NCBI GenBank assembly: GCA_011033025.1
Contig: WFMF01000374.1
Location: 112,023 to 176,022, forward strand
Source: Beroe forskalii
Lineage: Eukaryota; Ctenophora; Nuda; Beroida; Beroidae
Direction: 5' to 3'
DNA: 64,000 nt
The notes beneath the pieces are model-generated. The model ran no database searches, was not told the origin of the DNA, and worked only from the letters and a program-made list of their open reading frames with translations. Made by a program: the position numbers and the translations under genes. Shown one piece after another: positions 44,237-55,990 of the stretch (the first letter of the stretch is position 1; each line of letters begins with the position of its first letter).

Positions 44237-44905
44237 ATTAGAATAGATGGAATTATCATGGAAAAGTGATAAGCTATGATGCTGTTGAAAGTGGTGTTTA
44301 CCAATCAAAACTTGTTCCCGATTCGACTTCCCATCTTATGTTTCTTCGGCATACATCACGATTTGAATATAGATTGCGAGTAGTCAGTAGATAGATGGTG
44401 CGTTGCATATTATTAAGTTATTATGTGGAAGTCTTTTCCATTCAATTCCCAAGGAACCTACTATTTATCGCCTTATTTTAATTCAAACCCAACAAATTTG
44501 GTCATAACATGCTAGACCAAACCCATAAAGCCCTCTATTTATCACCAGCCCTATTCAGCTACCAGAACCATCTCAGTTTTAGGGCCAGGTACCCAGGTAC
44601 CCGCGGTTGCTATGACCCTCAATTTCATCGTTCAAGAATATCAATTCAGTGAAAACAGTGTGTAATGCAAATATCAAATTAGAATACAGCTTCACCCTCC
44701 TTACATAATAGCTTAATAGTATAACCTTAATGACATGTTGAAGTCATGTATACAATTTTCTTGTCCAAATTATATTCGAAAATCAAAAACTTAAAACCAA
44801 TTGACTCGAAACTCGACCTGGTGCAAAAGTAAACAGAAAAAATCAATGTCCATCTTATCGCCTCAAGGAAGTCTTGACCTTAGCCCATCTTCTGAATCTT
44901 GGTCA

Positions 44906-45937
44906 TCAACAAGCTTCTATCTGTGCCACGGCATTTATGAGGTCATTCCACAGGACACTGGATGTGAAGCACACCACATTGCCACCTCTCTGCATTTGTC
45001 TTTCCATTCGATTGAGATCTCCAACGCACACTACTCCATGAGTTCCACTCTTTTCTATGCCCCACTTGGAATGATCGGTAGTTGACAGGTATTCTGCATT
45101 GAATTGTGTAAAACTCATTTTCTGAATGTTCTCCACCGTGTAAAGCCCTGTGCAGCTCGATGGTAGCTTTCTTCCTGCACCAACCTGCCATGTCTCAGTA
45201 AGGAAGTCTGATTGTACATCATTGGCAATTACTTCCCAGATTTCAGCATTAGCATTTTGCTTGGTTGAGTATGCGATGAAAGTGGTGGTTGAAGTCAGGT
45301 GCTGGTTAATGTGGGTCAGAGGTCCACGATAATGTCTTCCATTGATGACATCATCAAGATTGGGAATCCTGTTAAGATAAATCGGTTGGATGTTTCCATA
45401 GTCATATACATTTGGCCAACTGTAGTAAAGTTGCTGCACTATAGTTGAAAGGTCTGGAGTTGTGGGTCCAGTGTAGCATAAGACAGATTGACCTTTGAGT
45501 TTGGCATTTTCAGGAAAGGCATAATTGTATGGCGCTCCTTGTTTTCCCGTAGGGAACTTTGGAATGCTATGAAGAATCCATGTCACAGTGTACTGGTCCC
45601 AGAACAGGATCCCTTTAGTGTGTCCCCGGGCTGACATTGGACCTACTGGGGGTGCCTCACTGTAAACCATGTAGTTGGGATTGGCTCCAAATATCGTCGA
45701 GTCAAGAGTCAAGGCCAGGGGATTGCTGGCAGCAACGTCAAGGGTGGTGCCAGACTGAACCAGGTTTGGGTTGTTGCTATCAGCATACAAATAATTACAT
45801 CCAGTTGGATTGGTAACACTGTTCTTTGGAAGTTTGAAAATCACAAACCAATCCACGTTGGTATTTCCAGGATTTCTGCACTGAGCATTGCATGTCCGAA
45901 AGCAAAGAATGCCAAGCAGCAGAAATTGGAGCAGCAT
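44906..45937 (-). CDS. Deoxyribonuclease II, copy 2
   Basis: Single-exon gene of 343 residues, intact. It has an N-terminal signal peptide (LQFLLLGILCFRTCNAQ), VDWFVIFKLP, GHTKG with the first catalytic histidine at residue 106, HSIPKFP, and DHSKWG with the second catalytic histidine near 289. Like other DNase II proteins it should act in acidic compartments or be secreted, degrading ingested or apoptotic DNA. Cysteines match copy 1 up to the final IEAC before the TGA. It is about nine-tenths identical to copy 1 by eye, with small differences (KNS for KNR, TKQNANAEIWE for NKQNANVDIWE). The short upstream region (to about 46030) lacks the insertion seen at copy 1, so regulation of the two copies may differ. 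Confidence 0.94.
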   Translation of the reverse strand: MLLQFLLLGILCFRTCNAQCRNPGNTNVDWFVIFKLPKNSVTNPTGCNYLYADSNNPNLVQSGTTLDVAASNPLALTLDSTIFGANPNYMVYSEAPPVGPMSARGHTKGILFWDQYTVTWILHSIPKFPTGKQGAPYNYAFPENAKLKGQSVLCYTGPTTPDLSTIVQQLYYSWPNVYDYGNIQPIYLNRIPNLDDVINGRHYRGPLTHINQHLTSTTTFIAYSTKQNANAEIWEVIANDVQSDFLTETWQVGAGRKLPSSCTGLYTVENIQKMSFTQFNAEYLSTTDHSKWGIEKSGTHGVVCVGDLNRMERQMQRGGNVVCFTSSVLWNDLINAVAQIEAC

Positions 45938-46920
45938 CCAGTTAGGAATTTAATTGTATATTAGTATATTAGTTATACATCATTAATAGTGTATTAAATT
46001 TTCTTCCAATCGAGTCACTGAAGGCTAATTATTGAAGATGAGATTAGATTAGATTGAAATTATGACAGGAATCATCTCAGATACTTCATGCAAGGTTTTC
46101 AATAAAATCCAAATATAAATCTGCTTCTTCAGCAGTCACCAGTTAGAAAATATTTCTTCTAAAAACTGCAAGCTTCAGCTTCCAAACAAATTTATTCCTT
46201 TCCTTTTTGCTACTTGAATGCAAAATGTGATTATTGGATGACTCAGTGGAAGTGCAAATCATTCAAACAAACCATTAGCCCTCGACCTCTTGCCTTAATA
46301 TCATCATTAACATTTCCCTTCATAAATATAAACTCCACTACAACATGTCAAACTGAATCTGCATGAATAACACACACGTTTGTTATTTGGAAATAATGCT
46401 CGGGCAGAGTGAGTGTATTATTTCAGTATTTTAACTGGAATGGTAGAAAACAGCTGGATGAGTCGATAAGAAAAGATTATTGGTCCCGTAAAGAGGAATT
46501 GAAATTTATAAAGGCTCAATAACGCGTCCACTAGGACCTCACGTTTGGATAACGCAGTGACATCATGATCGGAGATGAGTATTGAGTAATATAGAGATGA
46601 TCTGCATTATTATTATTCAGAATATATTTTAATATTTTCCTTTGACATCCCTGCAAGAAGCATAGGTGCATTAATATAACTGGAATTATCATAGAAAAGT
46701 TATAACCTATGATGCTGTTGAATGTCCTATTTTTCCATAGTGGTGTTAGCCAATCAAAATATGTTCCCGAATCAACTTCCCATCTTATTTTTCTTCGGCA
46801 TACATCTCAATTTGAATATTAATTGTGAGTAGATGGTGCGTTGCATATTATGTGGAAGTGTTGTTTTTCAATTCCTTATGAACCTATTATTTATCGACTT
46901 ATTCTGATAAAAGGATTGAA

Positions 46921-47730
46921 TATCAAATGTTCAAAGAGCACATGAGCATGTGACCTTTGCTGAATTTTCTAACTTACTATTAATTCCTTAATTATGAGCA
47001 TCTTAACTCACATGTACATCATTAGTAGAAGAATAATCTCGCACATCTTGGTGATTCTGAATCAGGGTAGGTATCGTCAGTTCTTCATAATATGTTCTCT
47101 CAAAAAAGATCAAATTGCATTATATTTAAAATTACGAATAGTATGATAAAATATGAGTTGCATTTTAATTTTTGTATGGAATACCGCATTCTCATATTAT
47201 GTAAATGTGATGCAGGATGAGAATTTCACTTGAGGCATATTTTAATTGATTGATTCTTGCTGTAATTCACACAGTTTCATGAGTAGGAAAAGCACAAACA
47301 CGATGAAAGGAAATCTGGATACTAACAACGTTTCAAATATGGTATTGTGAAAAACAACTGTTCGTCATTATTCAATATCCATTCAGTTGAAATTATTTTC
47401 TATGGCTGAGTCAAAAAATATATTCGATCATTTTATATATTTTGTTTATTTGGTGTGATTTTAAATTTTATAGAATGTGTTACATTTGCAATAAAAATTG
47501 ATTCTTATCAAATTTGGCAATCAATGTGATAAAAAAGTCATAAAAGTGGGCTGATATCAAAATTGCATTTCTCCTGCTGTAGGTTAGTCATAGTAGAAAT
47601 TTTATCTCTAGATCAAAGCTGCATGTTCAAATCTTGATTCTTGAACGATCATTCCATAGTGACGCTTTTCTTATTTGTCAACAATGAACAAAATGTAACC
47701 TTCCTGATTAGAATTCTTTTTGACCCTAAA
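46921..47730. other. Intergenic region to the end of the 47.7-kb gene
   Basis: AT-rich, with no recognised gene. The 3' UTR of the minus-strand gene ending at 47731 should lie at its right edge. The plus-strand frame at 47641-47823 overlaps the last exon of that gene and is discounted. Confidence 0.4.
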
Positions 47731-50370
47731 TTAGCGATCATCTCCATTTTCGTAATATCTGAAGGGTTCACACTCATTTGCTCTGTGTCTATTTTGAACA
47801 TAGAATTGGTTCATTGTCACTGACTGTGCTGAAGATGAACTTCGCTTCACTTTCTTTCCATTTTTCTTTTTTGACCCCTTTGAATTAATTTCCTCACCAT
47901 TGTGATCATTTTCTGACGTTTTCTTGGATTTAAACGAAAATATGTTGCTCATTTTCCTCGATTTGTGATGCTGGTTTTGTCTGGCTTGTATCTGTTGGGC
48001 TCTGATCATTTCCTCGTGAATGTCAGGATCTGGATCACATTCTTCTAGCGACTTGTTGTGAAATCTGAAAGAAGAACATACTGACAGGGAAAAGAGATTT
48101 ACATGAGTTGTCGTGTGACAAAATCTCTGATTATATTATTATCACTCCATTTTATTTATGAGTAACAGGCACATTTTCAAACCTCTAGATATCTCTTTTA
48201 GTTTTGCAGTTGGTAGTAGCCAAAAACTATTTTTGGCCGTACACATTAGGTACCTTACTTGAGATAAAATAACATGGGACAATAAATTAAGTCCGGGGAT
48301 CTAAATTTTGGTGGGGGTTCGAAAATATGGGGATTTTTTTTCAAAAATTTCGTACCCAAATTGAAATTTGAAAAAAAATTGTCTGCAAATTCCATATTTT
48401 ATGCACTTATAGCCAAAGTTGCCAAATTGCCACAATCATCTATAAATTACTTTGGGGGAATAATTTTTTGGGGTACGAAAATATTGGGATTTTTACGAAT
48501 TCCCAAATTTCGTACGCTCATTTTTCACGGAAACCCCTAAAAATGATCGGAATGGTTGCATTTGTCGCTGCGAAGCACACTCCCTTGGCCCTATCTCCCT
48601 CCGTTTTCGAGTAATGGCGAAAAACTTAAATTGCTATTGCATATTATTAGGTATTGAAATATATTTTTTACAGTTTTTAGCCATGGCCATATGTTTATAA
48701 GTCCTTCATATGTTTTGAGCCCATGTGACTATTACAGTATTACGTTAAACCTATAATCCACAGCCATTTATTATCAGATATAGCACCATGAGAGTTTACA
48801 ATGTACCTGTTTGTGACACGTCCATTTCCACTCATATTGGGTGAAGTCAGAGGAAATTGGACTTTATCTTCACTGGTTACGTTCTTCTTCTCTGGTTCCT
48901 GAGTCGACCATTTTTATGATTACCTATATACCTATATATGACGCAATTTGCAGATCATTGGAACACATGTTCAGAAAATCATAGATTTAAAGATTTCAAA
49001 AACGTCTGTTTGATAATTCTATAATGTCGGTGGGATGCACCTTGTTGAAATGAACCCCTCTCCTTTCATTGAGCACAAACATGCCTCAAGATGTGGGCAT
49101 GATATTCTAACATTCAGCAAATGGGTCAGCAAGTTTACCGCACAGGGTCAAAATAACTCAACCTCTGGTTCTAGGGCGGACGGTTCCAAGGCCTGATCGC
49201 TGTCTTCGTTTTCAATTCCTTGATAAGTGTCATCAAAGTTTCCAGGGATTCTCTGAAATCGAAATACTTCATGGCTAACAAAAAATGATGGAAAAAGGTT
49301 CTATCATTAGAGTTATAGAAAGAGTTGCAGTAAATCAAACACTGTGCAAGAGATGTATGTGTTATTGTGGCGGAACCATATAGCTGATTGCAAAAATAGA
49401 TGAAGCAATATTAAACAGTCTCATTTTGCCCTACCTGAATTGCTGTATGCCCAGTTGATGAAGAGCTAGCTGAGCAAATGCTGCTGTGACTTGTAACGTG
49501 GCACATTTCATCTTCCCCATCTGAATGTGGTAATGAAGCATTGTTCTCAGAATTTATAACTATGATGAATGATATATACATTGAAATTTACAAGAAAGGA
49601 AGTAACACGCAAGGTCTTAATTGTCACAATTCTTTTCGTTCTATTTCCAATTTCCATGATCAATGTTTCAATATTCATGATTCATGAAAAGGATAAAGTC
49701 AATACCTGTGGTTACAAAGCTCAGGTCTTTGCGAAGTGGGAAGGGGCTGTTTTTTACAAGATCCTGAGACTCCTTTGATTCTTCTGCAATTTGCTTTAGA
49801 GTTGGCCTTTCCACACTCCTGACAATTGGAATGATGAATTGCAAATAATATGAGAATATGCTAAGACATAAGTTTAGTCATCAGAGGCCCATCTGAGACA
49901 TAGAAAGCTCAAATGAGACCACACAGACCCGTTTGAGACAAAACAGGTCAATTTGAGACATCACAAGCCAATCTTGGACATTGCAGGCCCAACATATCAC
50001 CGCCCCTACCCCCTCTATTCCAAAAAAACAAAAACCTCGGATTTGGAATTTAAAGAAAATTTCAAGATCCAGAAAAAAAGAGAGAAAAAACTCGTGCTAG
50101 GATGCCAGCAACCAGTGGATCCAGGAAAGTAAAATCTGCATCTATTATGGGTTGAATAAGTGTGTATTGAGTTTTGATTGAACCTATCAATATATATTAC
50201 TTATTTGAACTATCACATCGGATCATCTCCAGTCTTTCATCTTCTTCCTCTTCTTCGTCTTCGTCCTCTGACACTTCCAGTGTTTCCTGATCTACTTCGT
50301 TTTCCATTGTAATATCTTGAGAGAGTAACTCCTGAGGTATGTCACTCGTATTAGGGAACAAAACCAAATA
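47731..50370 (-). CDS. Multi-exon gene for an acidic, Ser-rich protein (5' end not found)
   Basis: Exons in transcript order: 50201-50370, 49706-49818, 49435-49559, 49163-49252, 48807-48898, 47731-48064. Every boundary has AG/GT, and the phases join without a stop (0-2, 2-1, 1-0, 0-0, 0-2, 2-stop), giving 307 residues. Features are an acidic run (EDEDEEEEEDER) in the first exon, Ser-rich stretches (HSSICSASSSSTGH), an acidic segment (FDDTYQGIENEDSD), then a basic C-terminal exon with KSKK, KGSKKKNGKKVKR and SSSSAQS, ending YYENGDDR. The composition suggests a disordered nuclear or scaffold protein. I recognise no domain. The first exon found starts at an acceptor, so the ATG lies upstream, somewhere above 50.4 kb. 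A similar gene structure lies at 58.9-62.6 kb. Confidence 0.72.
48280..48540. repeat. Intronic short inverted/direct repeats
   Basis: In the last intron of the 47.7-kb gene, related boxes occur twice: TTCGAAAATATGGGGATTTT with AAATTTCGTACCC (48318-48360), and GTACGAAAATATTGGGATTT with AAATTTCGTACGC (48473-48521). Each pair forms a small hairpin. This looks like another remnant of an element with palindromic boxes. Confidence 0.5.
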
Positions 50371-51591
50371 CTGAATTGACAATAAAGGTGCTGATTAGGG
50401 GTGGTTCGGCACTTTAAGCTGGTTTGAGGCATATACTCATATATTGCATATTTTCATATATTTCTGTCATATAAGAGTAAAAATTGAGAGCGAATTTTCG
50501 GTCGCCGAATTTAATCTAATTTTGTTTGCATCACGAGGTACTCATCAGTTTTTTGACTTTCTGAAAAATTTCGATTCGGATGAACTGAATTTTGGTAACT
50601 CAGTTACCTTTTTTGTAAAATGTAAACTACAATTTAGCATCTTGTCAGACAGATGAGGACAAACAGCAATTTGATTTGCTATGAAGCCATCACTACAGCA
50701 ATTGATGCCCCCTCTTATTTCTTACTGAACATTGAACTAATACCAGCCATCAGCATGCTACCTGTCCCACCTCATGTTGATCTTGTTGCCGTTCACGGGG
50801 TACATGGCCAAACATACCACAACATAGCAGGTTATCAAACAGCTCAAGCATAAGGGCATCCAACTTATCGAACATGGTACATGTGTTCAGTATCTCCTAG
50901 TGGGACAAGTTTTAAACTCTCCAGATTGTAGGTTTGCATGTAGGCTAGCAATATTGTTGCAATTGTCAGAGAAAAGCAGTTCTCAAAAACGAAATTGCAT
51001 TGTTGGACTGCAGTTTGTTAAGTGTGAAATCCTACCAAGTATTTCATTGTTCGAAAAGTTCTCAAAAAAGCAAAAAATAAAATATGGGGTATTCAGTATT
51101 ATGGGAAAGCTGTTAACTGTTTCAAATAATAAATAAGAATAAAATTCATCTTTCAGCAAGCTAATTAGCTGTTATTGACCACAAAATTTTGTTCAATTTA
51201 CGATTATTTCTTGCCCAATACCAACATACCAACTTGAACATAGAATTAATTAATCTTTAATTGACAAACTGAAGATTGGAAATGTTGCAATCAGCTGTCA
51301 AAATTAAGAAGTTATACACAACTCGGAATGTAAAAAGGAACTCCGATTCAATAAAATTATGCAATCATTTAAATGCTCAAATAATGCAGACAACTCCCGT
51401 ATCTTCCAAGGAATATTGGATATTTAATGCGATAGCTGCATGTAATTTATGAAATTAATTGCATCTGCTTGTTCTTGATAAATGCTAATCGCTTCTAGGA
51501 TGTTCACGTGGCATATTGAAATGTTGCAGAGTGAATGCAAACTATTCCCATGCCGAGAGGGTGAAGTCTTTGTAAGATCACTCTTATGTAC

Positions 51592-51963
51592 CTAAGAACT
51601 GGCGTCACTATCAAAGACATAATAAGCTAAAGACAGTGATTGAGCAATTAGAAGTATGGATTGAAGCATGAGAACATTCCTATTCCACTGAGACATGAGC
51701 CGCTTTACATTTAAACTATAGCTTACAGTCGCCCACTTAGGCCAAATGCAAAAATTCATCGAAAAATAAGTACCAAATCCAATAGTGATCATGACAGTAT
51801 GACTGCAATCAACAAAATATATCACTGATCCTGGTGCAGCAAATTGCAACTCACTGGCAAACAAATCACGGGGTATGACACATTTTAGGAGTATCATTTC
51901 GGTCAACACGGATATGCACCCCACGTGAGTAGGCGCCTGCACACTGCTATACATCAATATCAT
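51592..51963 (-). CDS. Possible small multi-TM protein or exon
   Basis: Open frame of 123 codons from ATG 51963. It has several hydrophobic segments (VIYFVDCSHTVMITIGFGTY, and near the end LMLQSILLIAQSLSLAYYVF) separated by short polar loops, ending FDSDASS. The frame is longer than expected by chance in this AT-rich DNA, but no family, splice site or promoter supports it. Upstream frames hint at an earlier methionine-rich start. Confidence 0.3.
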   Translation of the reverse strand: MILMYSSVQAPTHVGCISVLTEMILLKCVIPRDLFASELQFAAPGSVIYFVDCSHTVMITIGFGTYFSMNFCIWPKWATVSYSLNVKRLMSQWNRNVLMLQSILLIAQSLSLAYYVFDSDASS

Positions 51964-53339
51964 TACCACGGTATAGGAGAGATGATATATTGCAATATGT
52001 TACTGCAGGAGCAGGACAAACACACACCCACAACCAGCTCGTAAAGCTGTAAAGAGGAGCGGCGTCAAATGGCATGCAGCCACCACCCCCACTCTCTCAT
52101 ATATATATACCTAAGTGTGTGCCAGCTAACTGCATGTAGTATGTGAGTTGGTGGCGTTATAAAGGGTGCTTTGTTAGGGCCAATATATTACACACAATAT
52201 GTTTGGTTTAAGGAGAATTATATGACCCTGTGTGCTATATATCATATATTGCTGGTGGTTATTTGGTGTTTCCTATGACAATGCATCAAGGTTTATTATA
52301 ACATACTGCATATCAATAGCATGGGTAACATAGTATCTAGATATTAAATTGCCCTGGATATTAAATTGAACTTGACTATCACTTACCTAAGTCATCATAC
52401 TAGGCACATATTATTAAAATCAAGATATTCTACCCAAATATGTGGTTTAAGCTGATTATAATACGTCCAGCTTTCATAAGGACGTCATATGTTGCTGAAA
52501 CCTTGATAACTCGAAATGTGACTGCATAACGCCAATAGATACCGGCTCGTTAATTCTAAATTTTGTTATTGGTCACAACAGATGGGGTAAATAAGTAAAT
52601 AGTGAAGATGTAATCGGAATCTAACTATACTTTACTAAACCAATGGGACTATATAGCTGAAGTTTTATTTGTAAGTCAGTAAATCATTACAACTCTCCAA
52701 TGTTCTAATATCAACGTATGCTTTGAACAGTAATTGGCATGCCGTGGTAGACTTTTGCAGCAATTTTCTTGACAATCCTTGTCTAGTTAGACACGATCCT
52801 TAAACGTGGAGCCTTGCTAGCTTAGTACAATCATTACATTTATAATTCGTTAAGGAGGTAAACTTTCTCATCGGGCTATAATTGAAAACAATTTGCCTTT
52901 CAGCTTGAATATCTAGAATATCATGTGCAACAAGGAATGAATGAAACGGAAGGTTATCATTAACACAAGAACCTACTGTTCTGCTTTTATTTATTTTAAG
53001 TGAAAATGGTTCAAATTCATTAGGTGTGAACCTTATAAAATAATTTTAACTGGGTAACTGATCATTGATTATATGATGACTGATAATACTTATCGTAGAT
53101 AAGGCACTGGAAAAGTAAAATTGTGTCATTTTGTAGGTACATTTAAAATTTATATAGCTATCTGCTATAGCAATAGGTCAACGGTCATGAGAAAAATAAA
53201 AAATCAGGGAAAATATCACGGATGTCAGAGTAAATCTTCGATTAATGCTCCTTAGCCATTAATTGAAGATTTACTTAGTCGCTATAGGTGTGACAATCAG
53301 GACACAGGAAGTAAGCACATAGTCATTACGGGATAATGA
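51964..53339. other. Region without a recognised gene
   Basis: AT-rich unique sequence with a short (TA)n stretch near 52100. An inverted pair lies near 53230-53272 (AGTAAATCTTCGATTAATG against CATTAATTGAAGATTTACT), a small stem-loop of about 45 bp. Confidence 0.4.
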
Positions 53340-53740
53340 TACTGACAATGGAATTGTTACAGCCATATTATATATGCCTACTCATGTAGATATTTTTTGG
53401 AGGAATGTGTGAAATGATGTCGAAATGGGGTTTTGAGGTTTGAGAATGTTGCAGTAATGAGACTGCATGCGTTCAATTCTATTGTTTAATTTGTAATTAC
53501 TTCTTTTTTAAGACTTTGAAAATCAAAGGAAGTTTGCTCATCGTGTGTGCTTCAATTATCAGCAATACTTTATTAAGAACCATTGTGTCTTTGGTAACGA
53601 GACAGAACTTCAATTTAGATCATGTGGTTGTCTAATCAATTTTGTGTAGGTATTCTTGTTCCAATATTTTGTCAGATATTGAATCTTTGAATGTATCCTA
53701 AAATTTTGAAATCAAGTGCTTGATTGCTTCACCCCTACCA
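53340..53740 (+). repeat. 400-bp duplicated segment, copy 1
   Basis: Matches 55580-55990 in the same orientation at roughly 85-90% by eye (GGAGGAATGTGTGAAATGAT, TCAATTCTATTGTTTAATTT, GAACCATTGTGTCTTTGGTA). The two copies flank the repeat patch and retroelement pseudogene between them. Confidence 0.88.
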
Positions 53741-53759
53741 TATATGATAAAAATTAAAA

Positions 53760-54200
53760 GGGGTTTCCCAGTAGTTTTATTTTCCAGTTGGGTTGGGTTA
53801 TTTTAACCCCCCGGTTTGGGGTTGGGTCAGCCAATTTTGTCTCTTTTTTGGTTCCGTTTTTCATCAAACCAAGGGGGGTTTTTTAAAAACCGTCCAGGTT
53901 TTTTGATATCTGGAAAGTATGTAGTTTGAACCTTTTTACTGGGCCCCCCTTATTGGGCCCCTTTTTCGGACCCCGTTATTCGGACCCCCGTTATTCGGTT
54001 GCGGCCCCGTTATTGGACCCCGTTTTTTACCCCCCTTTTGGGCCCCATTCGGACCCCCGTTTTGGGAAATTTTTGGGCCCCCTTTTCCCACCCCCCTTAT
54101 TGGGCCCCATTTACCCCCTTTTGGACCCCGTTTTGGGCCCCGTTTTCGGACCCCTATAATCCCATGAAAAATCTTTTGGAACCCAAAAAAGCGTTTTTTC
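53760..54200 (-). repeat. Inverted, degraded copy of the 41.2-41.6-kb repeat
   Basis: On the minus strand this contains, in order, the GGGGTCCGAAT minisatellite (53930-54165) and the stem-loop with TTTGGTTCCGTTTTTCATCA (compare GGTTCCGTTGTCACATCC). Nearly every difference from the 41.4-kb copy lengthens a homopolymer or changes a base to match its neighbour (for example runs TTTTTT, GGGGGG, CCCCCC). This looks like poor base calling or collapsed reads as much as real divergence. Confidence 0.7.
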
Positions 54201-54239
54201 CCAAAAAAATTTTTTTCCGTTATATGAGAGAAGGGATTT

Positions 54240-55310
54240 TGATGCGGCCTGGGACATCCCTAGGGGTATGGGCATCATGGGGTGGGTTGCGGAGCCTGGT
54301 GCACCATTGCTTGTGGATGAGGTGGAGCTGGCTGGGTGTGCGGATGTAAAACCTGACACTGTTGCTCCACTTTGCTCCAGCAATTCCAACTTGGCCGCCA
54401 TCCCTACGACCAGGTCTCGCAGCTCTAAAAATCACTAGAGTCGGTTGCCTGCCCTGCACTCCTCTGTCTGTCACGAGGTTGATCGAGAGTCCGGGGCCCC
54501 TTTCACTTTCCTGTTGGCAGAATAGGGGTGAAACTCTTTTTCTTCTTAGAACATGACCTCTCTGTGACAAAGTAACGCAGATATCAGGATGGAAGAAGGC
54601 GCAGTTTTTCCTTTCATGCCTCTCGTCCATAGATCCAGACGCTCTGAACTGATTGCAGACCCTGGGATGAGTTAGGGGACAACTCTGTCCCGTTGATCTT
54701 CTTCTTCCCACTCACTCCGTGCAGGCAGTTCCATTTCAGGAATCTCTGACAGACCTGAGCGGCTGGCTGAGGCTCCACTGGAACTGTGCTAGAGGAATTC
54801 ATCTGGAGTGGGAAATCTGGAGGACATGGAGGTGAGGAAAGTGCTCTACTGCCAGAGAGGGCGATGTTGGAGATGTCAACTGATTGGTCCATTGCCTGAC
54901 TCTCCACTGAAGATTGAGTCCCAAGTGTGACGGGATCTCTGTTTCCTGGGATCAATGGGGTCCACAATATGACACTCATCCACGGAGAGCCAAACAAAAC
55001 CTGATGGTGTGTCCAACACTGAGAGTGCCTGATGTAGAGCCCTGTTTCTCACAATGGTGAGCTCCCTTGAAACACCTAAAACAGCTGAAAAAGGCGCAAT
55101 CTCGGGTTCAACATCAATCACATACCCATCCCCACATTCCCCGCATTTGGCCGGCATCAGCGCCATAAAACCAAGATAGATACGGCTCACGAGAGATGAT
55201 TTGGTGAACAATTTGAAGCCTTTTTTCGTCAGCAAGAGGGATTCCAAGGAACTCAGCACAATTTTCAAGCAGTACAACTGTAAACTGATTAATACGCTGG
55301 ATATTCACTG
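54240..55310 (-). pseudogene. Retroelement ORF1-like gene with CCCH-type fingers, frameshifted
   Basis: Read on the minus strand, coding sense passes through at least four frames. 55308-55150 has ENCAEFLGIPLADEK and REPYLSWFYGA. 55150-54880 has KCGECGDGYVIDVEPEIAPF, RNRALHQAL and FVWLSVDECHIVDPIDPRKQ. 54900-54680 has VCQRFLKWNCLHGVSGKKK. 54700-54400 has CPLTHPRVCNQFRASG and KNCAFFHPDIC. The paired C..C..H..C motifs next to HGVSG resemble the zinc-finger tail of nucleic-acid-binding ORF1 proteins in some non-LTR elements. No reverse transcriptase follows. It is more G/C-rich than its neighbours, as expected of a transposon, and lies between the two copies of a 400-bp duplication. Confidence 0.6.
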
Positions 55311-55579
55311 AACGAGTCTGAAACAGTCAAAACTAGATATGACGGGTCTGATAGATAGCTCAGCCTTATCTATAAGTTTACCCACGATGATTTTTGACCT
55401 GTTCACTGTCATTTTGCAGACGACCCTTGCCTATATTAACCATGGTATTGTGTACAATGTGTGGTATTAAAATACACGGTAGTATGTGCACACAGTAATG
55501 CAGTCGTACTTAGCAGTATATAGCAGTTTATCAGTAATAGATAAGAGAGCACTAAAAACGTTGCAAAAGCAAAGTGACA

Positions 55580-55990
55580 ATTGTTACAGCCATATGATAT
55601 ATACCTACTCATATAGAATATATTTTTTGGAGGAATATATGAAATGATGTCGAAATGGGATTTTGAGGTTTGACTGTTTGAGAATATTGCAGTAATGAGA
55701 CCATTCTTTCAATTCTATTGTTTAATTTGTAATTACTTCTTAGATTTTAAGACATTTGAAAATCAAAGGGAGTTTGCTCATCGGGTGTGCTTCAATTATC
55801 AGCAATAGAATAAGCAAGATAATTACTTATTAGGAACCATTGTGTCTTTGGTAACGAGGCGGAACTTCAATTTAGATCATGTGGTTACCTAATATACTTT
55901 TTCTAATGTTTCGCCAGATATTGAACCTTTGAATGTATCCAATATCCTAAACTTTTAAAATCAAGTGCTTCATTGCTTCACCCATCTACC
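55580..55990 (+). repeat. 400-bp duplicated segment, copy 2
   Basis: Second copy of the 53340-53740 segment. It carries small private indels (an extra GACTGTTTGAG near 55671, an extra GAATAAGCAAGATAATTAC near 55806). The spacing of 2.24 kb equals the repeat patch plus the retroelement pseudogene, so that block inserted next to, or moved together with, the duplication. Confidence 0.88.

Larger units (their letters stand above)
32831..46920. repeat. Tandem segmental duplication containing the DNase II genes
   Basis: Unit 2 (about 44560-46920) matches unit 1 piece by piece: 32.88-33.24 kb with 44.57-44.92; 34.98-36.07 with 44.91-45.98; 36.57-36.75 with 45.99-46.32; 42.23-42.54 with 46.34-46.66; 44.24-44.55 with 46.66-46.92. 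The blocks of unit 1 that have no partner are insertions: 33240-34984, about 36072-36566, about 36753-42225 and about 42537-44236. Unit 2 has one private insertion at about 46037-46218. Confidence 0.85.

Noticed and set aside
50444..51136. Plus-strand frames opposite and beyond the 47.7-kb gene (for example ...QVIKQLKHKGIQLIEHGT near 50828)
   Set aside because: The peptide looks protein-like in places, but three frames would be needed and stops fall between them. I found no coherent splice model.
53926..54401. Proline-rich frame (GPLFGP repeats) in the 54-kb patch
   Set aside because: It is the inverted minisatellite with probable sequence errors.
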